Positions 57,297 through 64,000 of a DNA stretch of 64,000 nucleotides are shown piece after piece. The position numbers and the translations under genes are program-made. A model generated the notes under the pieces. It searched no databases. It was not told the origin of the DNA and saw only the letters and a program-made list of their open reading frames with translations. The stretch is from Thermococcus sp. 2319x1 (lineage in GTDB: Archaea > Methanobacteriota_B > Thermococci > Thermococcales > Thermococcaceae). The stretch spans positions 1,606,321-1,670,320 of the forward strand of contig NZ_CP012200.1 in assembly GCF_001484685.1 (NCBI RefSeq), given 5' to 3'. Numbering within the stretch: the first letter of the stretch is position 1; every line of letters starts with the position of its first letter.

Positions 57297-58139
57297 CTAA
57301 TCCTTCCCTTGTTGCTTTACCGGATAAGGCATGAACTCCACAGTCCCCCTTTGCTTTACCGGTTGTTTGTAGAGCTCCATTAAGGCATAGACCTCCTCTG
57401 GAACGTTTGTTTCAACATGAAGGCCGAGTTCTTTTGCATGCTCAACTGTAATCGGGTAGTCGTGAGTCCATCTTCCCTCGGTTAGTATTTGGGCTAATTC
57501 TCTGGCCTTTTCTTCACCGTATTTGTCCTTCAAGAGATTGTACACAAACTCCTGAACTTGATTTATTGCCTTCTTTGCCACATCAGCAAGTATGAGGGTT
57601 TGGTCATCAACTTTCTCTGCACCTTTTTGTTCAACTGCCCTTATTATGCTCGAAGCCGGGTATTGACCCAGCTGAGGATCAACCGGTCCCAAAACAGCAT
57701 GGGGATCCATTATGATCTTGTCAGCTGCAAGGGCTATTAAAGTCCCGCCACTCATTGCGTAGTGGGGCACTATTACCCTTGTCTCGGCTGGATGATCCTT
57801 CAAGGCCTTTGCTATTTGCGTTGCTGCCAGTACCAATCCTCCCGGCGTGTGGATGATCAGATCAATTGGCTTATCCTTTGGAGCCATCCTTATTGCCCTC
57901 AATATCTCTTCGCTGTCCTCAATGCTTATAAACTTGTACACGGGAATCCCAAAGAAACCTATACTTTCTTGCCTGTGAATCATTGTTATTACTGTGGAAT
58001 TCCTCTTTCTTGCCAGCCTTTCCAGCAATTTTGCCCTGGCAATCTGCAATTGGCGATATTGAATCTGAGGCCCCATGAGTAGGTAGAAGAACAGTATCCA
58101 CCATATCAATGAGCCTATGAATCCACTCAGCGGATCCAT
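57297..58139 (-). CDS. Membrane-anchored Clp-class serine protease (SDH/SppA-like)
   Basis: 280 residues. One N-terminal helix (about 6-24) is followed by a ClpP-like fold: IDLIIHTPGGLVLAATQIAKAL, the catalytic Ser in VPHYAMSGGTLIALAADKI, and DPHAVLGPVDPQLGQ. This is the SDH_sah (PF01972-type) family of membrane Clp-class proteases, facing the cytoplasm. The substrate is unknown. Monocistronic, with TTTTTAAAAC near 58185-58190 as a possible TATA box. Confidence 0.85.
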   Translation of the reverse strand: MDPLSGFIGSLIWWILFFYLLMGPQIQYRQLQIARAKLLERLARKRNSTVITMIHRQESIGFFGIPVYKFISIEDSEEILRAIRMAPKDKPIDLIIHTPGGLVLAATQIAKALKDHPAETRVIVPHYAMSGGTLIALAADKIIMDPHAVLGPVDPQLGQYPASSIIRAVEQKGAEKVDDQTLILADVAKKAINQVQEFVYNLLKDKYGEEKARELAQILTEGRWTHDYPITVEHAKELGLHVETNVPEEVYALMELYKQPVKQRGTVEFMPYPVKQQGKD

Positions 58140-58255
58140 GAGTCCACCCCCTAGGCTTCTACAAAATTATTGTAACTTAATATTTTTAAAACATTTGGTA
58201 AATAAAATTAAGGCCCTTACGTTCCGAGCCTGCCGTGAAGGAAGAAGGGAGGGGA

Positions 58256-59203
58256 TCACTTAACAACTTGAGTACCGGTTTTTCCTTCCAAAGCCTCGAC
58301 GGCTTTGTCCAAAGAGGCGATTACCGCTCTCTCTCCACCCCATTCGATGAACCTTATCGCAGCAAGAACCTTTGGGCCCATACTGCCCTTCTTGAAGTGC
58401 CCTTCCTCGTAGTACTTCTTGAGCTCGTCAACGGTAACTTTTCCGAGCCACTGCTCGTTTGGCTTGCCGTAGTTAATGGCAGCACCGTTGACGTCGGTGA
58501 GTATCATAAAGATGTCAGCATTAACCTCTTCGGCAAGCTTTTCTCCAGCCAGATCCTTGTCAATTACCGCTTCTACACCTTTAAATTCTCCATTCTCCTC
58601 AATAACCGGAATCCCACCGCCACCGGAGGCTATTACTACGAAGCCCTTCTCAACGAGGTCTTGGATTATTGGAGCTTCAACATGCCCAATCGGATCCGGT
58701 GAAGGAACGACTCTCCTCCATCCCCTCCCAGAGTCCTCTATGACAACCCAGCCCTTCTCTCTGGCGAGCTTTTTGGCAGTTTCTTCGTCATAAAACGGTC
58801 CCACAGGTTTTGAGGGATTCTGGAATGCCGGATCGTTCTTGTCAACAATCGTCTGGGTAACTATCGTTGCCACCGGCTTGTTTATGCCCCTCTTCCTGAG
58901 CTCATTAACTACCGCCTGCTGTATCATGTAACCAATCTGCCCCTGACTCATTGCACCGCAAACGTCCATGGGCTGAGCGGGGATACCATACGTATGCTCT
59001 CCAGCATCCTGTTGAAGGAGAATAGCTCCAACTTGAGGACCATTGCCGTGAGTTATTACAACTTCATAATCGTTATCAAGGATGATATCAACGATTTGCT
59101 TTGCGGTTTTTCTCACGTTCTCCATTTGCTCTTCATAAGTTCCCTTTTGTCCTCTCTGCAGAATAGCGTTCCCGCCCAAAGCTATGACAACCCTCTTCCT
59201 CAT
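58256..59203 (-). CDS. cpkA: Carbamate kinase
   Basis: Reversible phosphate transfer between ATP and carbamate, in Thermococcales linked to carbamoyl phosphate formation. 315 residues; the amino-acid-kinase fold is shown by [40 protein letters not shown] and [15 protein letters not shown] 59203 has GGAGGGAG upstream. CCCTTTTAATTCG at about 59243-59255 is a likely TATA box; the 153 bp up to the next gene holds nothing else seen. Confidence 0.94.
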   Translation of the reverse strand: MRKRVVIALGGNAILQRGQKGTYEEQMENVRKTAKQIVDIILDNDYEVVITHGNGPQVGAILLQQDAGEHTYGIPAQPMDVCGAMSQGQIGYMIQQAVVNELRKRGINKPVATIVTQTIVDKNDPAFQNPSKPVGPFYDEETAKKLAREKGWVVIEDSGRGWRRVVPSPDPIGHVEAPIIQDLVEKGFVVIASGGGGIPVIEENGEFKGVEAVIDKDLAGEKLAEEVNADIFMILTDVNGAAINYGKPNEQWLGKVTVDELKKYYEEGHFKKGSMGPKVLAAIRFIEWGGERAVIASLDKAVEALEGKTGTQVVK

Positions 59204-59356
59204 ATTACTCCCTCCAGCACCGGTGTATAAAGTTAGACCTTAGCGAATTAAAAGGGTTTCTTAGTCATAAAATAGTTCTTTTAGAAAAAACTTCGAAAAA
59301 TAATTGAAAGAGCTTGCAAATTTAAAGATTTCCAAAGGCTCTCTTTGCTGTTTTGG

Positions 59357-60616
59357 TTAGAGATACCACTCGCCAAACCTTCCAATGCCAAGGTTTTCAA
59401 GGGTTTTCATAACTCCGAGCGCTATTCCCTCTACCTCTATGCCCCCTTCCCCTTTGTTAGCATCCCCCACTATGTAGACGTTTTCGAGCGGAAAGTCAAG
59501 ATGCATTCCGGAGGCTACTCTGTTAACGGGATTTCCATCTAAATAGGTTTGAACCATTAGAACCTCTCCTTCTTTGTCAAGCTCCGGGAAGAGATAATAA
59601 AGATCCTCAAGGCCAAGTTTTTGCTCTTTCTTTACGTCTTTGCCCCTTAGGGCTTGATGCGTCATTATGAGGGTATAGCCTTCTCTTGCAAGCCCTGGAG
59701 TCAAGGCAGAAGGCTCGTTGTAGCCGTTTATTCTTTGAGTATCTAGGGTAAAGACAACCGTGTTGCCTATTCTGGGCTCTCCCCTTAAGGCTACGTTGAT
59801 TTTAATTCCTTCAGCAGGCTTTAGAGCATCAACTTTTTTCAGATACTCCCTCTCAAATTTGTCCCGTCCAAAAAGCTCCACCGTTTCCTTTATTCCGATG
59901 TTTGAGATGAGCACATCGTAGGGGTATTCTTCACCGTCTGCCGTTAGCACTTTGTCATCATCCACCTCAACAGCCTTCTTTCTGGTTATTATCTTTCCTC
60001 CGTTCTCTCTTACAATCCTCGCAAGCTCTTCTGTTACAGCCTTACATCCGCCCTTTATTAGCCCCGGACCTCCCCACTTCAAAGTTGCCTTTATTTCCTT
60101 AGCCAGCTCCATTGCCGGAACTTCTTCCGGAGTTAGGCTGACCGCCCAGCCAAGGAAGCTCTTTATGAAAAGATAAACGAACTCGTTATCCCCAATTTTT
60201 TCTTTGAGCCACTCCCAGGAGTTCATGTTTGCATCTTCGCCACTTGGAAGTCTATTGGCCTTTATCTCCGCAAGGAGCTTCATCGCTTTGGCCTTCTCTT
60301 TGAGGGAAAGATACTTCCACCCCTCTCTGTAGTGGTAAAGGCTTCCCTCCAGAAAGAACTTGCCCTTTGGGTTTGAGTTCACTATTTCCACGTTGGCATT
60401 CAAAAGCTTCAGCAGATGGGCTAGGGGACCGTTTTCTCCGTGGGGAACCATGTGAAGGGCACCGGTAGACAATTGAAAGCCTTTGTAGTTTAAGTTTGTG
60501 AACCTACCACCAACAAAAGGAGCTTTTTCCAGAATTGTTACTTCATGACCTGCCTTGGCTAAAAAAGCACTTGTCAGGAGTCCTCCAAGCCCAGCCCCAA
60601 TTGTGACCACCCTCAT
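59357..60616 (-). CDS. FAD-dependent oxidoreductase, phytoene desaturase-like
   Basis: 419 residues. The FAD dinucleotide-binding start VTIGAGLGGLLTSAFLAKAGHEV and LEKAPFVGGRFTN motif are typical of the CrtI/amine-oxidase superfamily. The C-terminal FAD clasp is VYIVGDANKGEGGIEVEGIA. A role on isoprenoid side chains, such as saturation or desaturation, is possible; a geranylgeranyl reductase is a different family. It begins 4 bp after coaD, in the same transcript. Confidence 0.82.
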   Translation of the reverse strand: MRVVTIGAGLGGLLTSAFLAKAGHEVTILEKAPFVGGRFTNLNYKGFQLSTGALHMVPHGENGPLAHLLKLLNANVEIVNSNPKGKFFLEGSLYHYREGWKYLSLKEKAKAMKLLAEIKANRLPSGEDANMNSWEWLKEKIGDNEFVYLFIKSFLGWAVSLTPEEVPAMELAKEIKATLKWGGPGLIKGGCKAVTEELARIVRENGGKIITRKKAVEVDDDKVLTADGEEYPYDVLISNIGIKETVELFGRDKFEREYLKKVDALKPAEGIKINVALRGEPRIGNTVVFTLDTQRINGYNEPSALTPGLAREGYTLIMTHQALRGKDVKKEQKLGLEDLYYLFPELDKEGEVLMVQTYLDGNPVNRVASGMHLDFPLENVYIVGDANKGEGGIEVEGIALGVMKTLENLGIGRFGEWYL

Positions 60617-60620
60617 TTTA

Positions 60621-61088
60621 TCACCTCTTTGGGTTCCCGAAAGGATCTATAAGGCCAGCCCTTATTAAGGAAGAGCTTATTTTATCTCCAAGCTTGCTTT
60701 TGATTAGCTTTATGGTAACAATGTCAAGAGGTTTCAGACCTATTTCCCTTCTTGCTCTGTTCACCAAAAGGGCACCTTTGTACGTTTCTTCGCTAACAAC
60801 TATTGCTTCCAGACTCTTTATTCTATCTGCAAAGCCTATTGCAGTGTGTATTTTTATTATTCGGTAGTTTGTGTATCCATTTATTTCAAAAAACTTTAGC
60901 AAATCCCGCAGTCTAACCTCATACGGAAGTATCTTTTCAGCATAGGGCTTGGCCCTTATCATTTCGTCGGAAGTCAAACCAATGTATACATACTTGCCCA
61001 CTTCAAAGGCTTTCTTAAGCAAGGCTTTATGGCCCAAATGAAGCCTATCAAAGGTCCCACCAACCACAACCTTTCTATACTTCCTCAT
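60621..61088 (-). CDS. coaD: Phosphopantetheine adenylyltransferase (archaeal type)
   Basis: Fourth step of coenzyme A synthesis. 155 residues with the nucleotidyltransferase motif VGGTFDRLHLGHKALL (T/HxGH) and the late motif KISSSLIRAGLID (ISSS). Length and pattern match the characterised Pyrococcus abyssi enzyme, from memory. AGAGGG lies 6 bases before ATG 61088. Confidence 0.92.
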   Translation of the reverse strand: MRKYRKVVVGGTFDRLHLGHKALLKKAFEVGKYVYIGLTSDEMIRAKPYAEKILPYEVRLRDLLKFFEINGYTNYRIIKIHTAIGFADRIKSLEAIVVSEETYKGALLVNRARREIGLKPLDIVTIKLIKSKLGDKISSSLIRAGLIDPFGNPKR

Positions 61089-61161
61089 CGTTATCCCTCT
61101 TTGTCTGATGAACCAATAAATTTTTGTATTGCTATTTGAAAAAGTTTTGGAGGTGATCGAA

Positions 61162-62259
61162 ATGAAGAGAGGTGCGTGGATTCTAATCCCCTTTATGCTG
61201 TTAGCATCGTTTTCTCAGGTTTACGCTTATGAAAATCAACACCTCTTCAACATTGACATCTACATGACCATCTACCCCAGCGGAACGGCTTTGGTTAAGA
61301 TCAACGCCCAGCTCAAAGATCCATTCTATATAAACTACTTCGAAAATCTTTCCCAGACGAACCCGGAGAAGGCAGAAAAAGAATTCCACGACTTTGTTTA
61401 CTCATTGGTATACGGCAATTTTAAGAGGGAAGTGGAGAAGCAAACCCGGGAAGCATTGGTGGTGGTGCCTGAGGAAGGTCCCGTAAAACTCGGGAAGAAC
61501 TGGACTGCCGTTGTAACTTTTAAAATATACAACTACCTCGTGGAAGAAAACCAGACACTGCAGAGCTCAGTTTATGGGCCTATGCAGTTTTTGTTCAAAA
61601 ATAGAGTTTTTGAGTACAGCTGGAGAAAACTCACAATTGTTCTTCCAAAAGAAGCTTATCTCATAACCCTCGCCCCAAAACCAAAGGAGCTTGTGGAGAA
61701 CGTTGCATCATGGGAAAACGGCTACTACCTTCCAATAGTCGTGATTACCTTTGATTCCTCCGTCTATGAAGCCATCATGAACAAAACATCAGAGAACACC
61801 ACCAAGTTCATTCCTTTTGATGAATTTCTGGCAAAGACTATGAAGGGCATTCAACTCTATTACAACCCCCTAAGCGGACTTGTGCAGTTTAATGCAACTT
61901 TTGAGGGAGCCAATGCTACCAGCTACCACGAAACAAAAATTAGGGAAGAGTTCAACAAAACCATGGACATTCAAGAGATAAACTCCAAAATCGAAGGCAA
62001 TAAAGTGATTGTATGGGGTAAAGCGAAGCCAAAGGTGGATTACAAAGAAAGCCTCACCAAGAAAATCTGGAGCGCAAATATAACTTTACCATTTAAGTTC
62101 GATAAAGTAGACGTCAAAGCCCCAGCCAGTTTAGGAATCAAGGACCAGAAAACAGATGGTAAAAGCGTTATTATCGTTGTAGAGCAGAAAAAAGGTATCT
62201 GCGGCCCAGGATTTGTTTTGTTAATAGCTTTATTCCCTCTGTTAGCAAAGCGGAGGTGA
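61162..62259 (+). CDS. Surface protein with CGP-CTERM tail
   Basis: 365 residues from ATG 61162 (GGAGGTGAT upstream). Signal peptide to about residue 21 (FSQVYAYENQ), a beta-rich ectodomain with several N-glycosylation sequons, and the C-terminal sorting tail CGPGFVLLIALFPLLAKRR, a perfect CGP-CTERM. Such tails are known in Thermococcaceae surface proteins. Function unknown. Its TGA lies 4 bp before acdA, so the two are probably cotranscribed. Confidence 0.82.
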   Translation: MKRGAWILIPFMLLASFSQVYAYENQHLFNIDIYMTIYPSGTALVKINAQLKDPFYINYFENLSQTNPEKAEKEFHDFVYSLVYGNFKREVEKQTREALVVVPEEGPVKLGKNWTAVVTFKIYNYLVEENQTLQSSVYGPMQFLFKNRVFEYSWRKLTIVLPKEAYLITLAPKPKELVENVASWENGYYLPIVVITFDSSVYEAIMNKTSENTTKFIPFDEFLAKTMKGIQLYYNPLSGLVQFNATFEGANATSYHETKIREEFNKTMDIQEINSKIEGNKVIVWGKAKPKVDYKESLTKKIWSANITLPFKFDKVDVKAPASLGIKDQKTDGKSVIIVVEQKKGICGPGFVLLIALFPLLAKRR

Positions 62260-62263
62260 CCCG

Positions 62264-63604
62264 ATGGACTTTTTCTTTTATCCTTCATCGGTAGCAGTTT
62301 TCGGCTCTTTCAAGAAGGGCGCGATAGCTTACGAGATACTGAAGAATACAGTTGAAGGGGGCTTTAAGGGAGAGATTATCCCCGTGAATCCCAAAGGGGG
62401 AGAAGTCGAAGTGGCTGGGAGGAAACTTAGAATTGCAGAAAAGCTTGAAAAAGATGTTGACGTTGCTATAATAGCGATTCCCGCAAAGCTCGTCCCCTCT
62501 CTAATTGAGGAAATCGGAGGTAGGATTAAAGGGGCGGTGGTTATAAGTGCTGGATTTAGTGAGACAGGCAATGTTGAGCTTGAGAGGGAACTCGTTGAAA
62601 AGGCTCGAGAGAAGGGAGTAAGAATCATTGGGCCCAACTGTGCCGGAATTTTTGGAGTTCATGCGGAGTTCTTCGGTTCCTTTGAGGTCAGGGTCAGGAA
62701 GGGGGGCCTGGCCTTAATCTCCCAAAGCGGAGCCTTCGGCGGTGCAGCCCTGGCTATGGGAAATGAGGAAGGCATAGGATTCTCTGCCTTTGTTTCTTAC
62801 GGCAATGCGGCAGATTTAACGGAGAGCGACTTCTTGAGGTACTTTGCCGACGATGAGAACACCAAAGTAATAGCCCTCTACATTGAAGGGGTAAAAGATG
62901 GGAAGAAGTTTGTAGAAGCTTTGAAATACGCCACTTCCAAAAAACCCGTGATAATTCTCAAGGCTGGAAAAAGTAAAAGCGGCAGCAAAGCAGCCCAAAG
63001 CCATACCGGAAGTTTGGCAGGCAGTTACGAAATTTACAAAGGTGTTTTTATGCAGTTCGGGGCAATAGAAGTTGAAGAGATGGAGGAGCTCTTTGATGCG
63101 GCAAAAATCTTTGAGATGTACGAGAGTGGGGGGAAGAGGATAGCCATAATAACAAATTCCGGCGGTCCCGGGGTTTTGGCCACTGACAAGGCCGAGAAGC
63201 TGGGGTTGGAGATTGCAAAGCTTGAAGAGGAAACCATAGGGGAGCTCAAAAAATTCCTGCCTCCACAGTGCTCAACAAAAAATCCAGTTGACCTAATAGC
63301 AGATGCAGACTACGAGAGGTACAAAAAAGCGATAGAGGTGGTTTGTAAAGATAAGAACGTTGACAGCTTACTCGTTATCTGCGTTCCGCCGATATTTATG
63401 CCGAGTGAGGAGATAGCAAAAGCCATCATAGATGCCAAGTGCAACAAGCCGATTGTGGTTAACTTCATGGCAGGAGAACTCGTGAGGGAAGGGGTGAAGA
63501 TTTTAAATGCCCACGGATTCAAAAACTTCTCAACGCCAGAAAGGGCAGCCAAAGCCCTCTACTGGCTCAGCTTAAGAAGGGCTTTTAAAGAACAAAGGGA
63601 ATAG
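62264..63604 (+). CDS. acdA: Acetyl-CoA synthetase (ADP-forming), alpha subunit
   Basis: Forms ATP from acyl-CoA, ADP and phosphate, the main substrate-level step of Thermococcales fermentation. 446 residues: CoA-binding domain (SSVAVFGSFKKGAIAYEIL), two ligase-CoA domains, and the phosphorylated His247 in QSHTGSLAGS. The beta subunit is not adjacent in this window. The N-terminus is shorter than in some paralogues (no SVAVIGAS form), so this may be a different isoform. GGAGGTGA precedes the ATG. Confidence 0.88.
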   Translation: MDFFFYPSSVAVFGSFKKGAIAYEILKNTVEGGFKGEIIPVNPKGGEVEVAGRKLRIAEKLEKDVDVAIIAIPAKLVPSLIEEIGGRIKGAVVISAGFSETGNVELERELVEKAREKGVRIIGPNCAGIFGVHAEFFGSFEVRVRKGGLALISQSGAFGGAALAMGNEEGIGFSAFVSYGNAADLTESDFLRYFADDENTKVIALYIEGVKDGKKFVEALKYATSKKPVIILKAGKSKSGSKAAQSHTGSLAGSYEIYKGVFMQFGAIEVEEMEELFDAAKIFEMYESGGKRIAIITNSGGPGVLATDKAEKLGLEIAKLEEETIGELKKFLPPQCSTKNPVDLIADADYERYKKAIEVVCKDKNVDSLLVICVPPIFMPSEEIAKAIIDAKCNKPIVVNFMAGELVREGVKILNAHGFKNFSTPERAAKALYWLSLRRAFKEQRE

Positions 63605-63610
63605 AGATAG

Positions 63611-64000
<390 letters not shown>

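Overview
This window is a chromosome segment of a hyperthermophilic archaeon of the order Thermococcales, most likely a moderate-G+C Thermococcus. The indicators are a mal/mdx maltodextrin cluster next to a TrmBL1/Tgr-type regulator, an archaeal A-type ATP synthase operon, archaeosine synthase, ribosomal protein L41e, myo-inositol-phosphate synthase, ADP-forming acetyl-CoA synthetase, CGP-CTERM secreted proteins, TATA-box promoters and C/D box sRNAs. All calls come from reading the sequence; no database search was run.

Left part (1-9.6 kb): starch and maltodextrin use. A minus-strand operon runs malE-malF-malG-amylopullulanase (the last cut by the window edge). Its promoter carries a TGM-type operator just downstream of the TATA box. 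Beside it lie a cyclomaltodextrinase/neopullulanase, the divergent regulator gene and a glycogen synthase. Polymer is cut outside, oligomers are imported, then hydrolysed or balanced against glycogen.

9.6-19.5 kb: housekeeping and metabolic genes: a HIT protein, a MazG-YbaK fusion, iorA, a Dph6-like ligase, inositol-phosphate synthase and AlaX. Between 15.9 and 17.05 kb is the wreck of a second sugar ABC transporter. A C/D box sRNA follows glgA.

19.5-33.7 kb: the ATP synthase operon (atpHIKECFABD), then secF-secD-trkA, the SAM decarboxylase gene and a KaiC-like/coiled-coil HTH pair.

33.8-39.6 kb is the accessory part. A 2.2 kb unit bounded by inverted repeats of IS6 type carries a frameshifted gene and a membrane-anchored propeller-like protein. 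Between 37.3 and 39.6 kb a minus-strand operon encodes an exported precursor with an 18-cysteine C-terminal domain, two four-helix membrane proteins, a second Cys-rich peptide gene interrupted by a stop codon, and further small membrane proteins. Its layout recalls halocin-C8-type peptide loci, and it is the best candidate here for an undescribed system.

39.7-64 kb: core genes again, for translation and tRNA quality (elp3, alaS, tRNA-Pro(CGG), arcS, L41e, a SPOUT protein), nitrilase, M28 peptidase, dolichol-phosphate mannosyltransferase, a membrane Clp-class protease, carbamate kinase, CoaD, a CGP-CTERM surface protein, the ACD alpha subunit and the start of a flavin reductase. Many genes are packed into operons with overlaps of 4 bp or gaps under 10 bp. 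Many true starts lie a few codons inside the longest reading frame, where a GGTGA-type ribosome site is correctly spaced.
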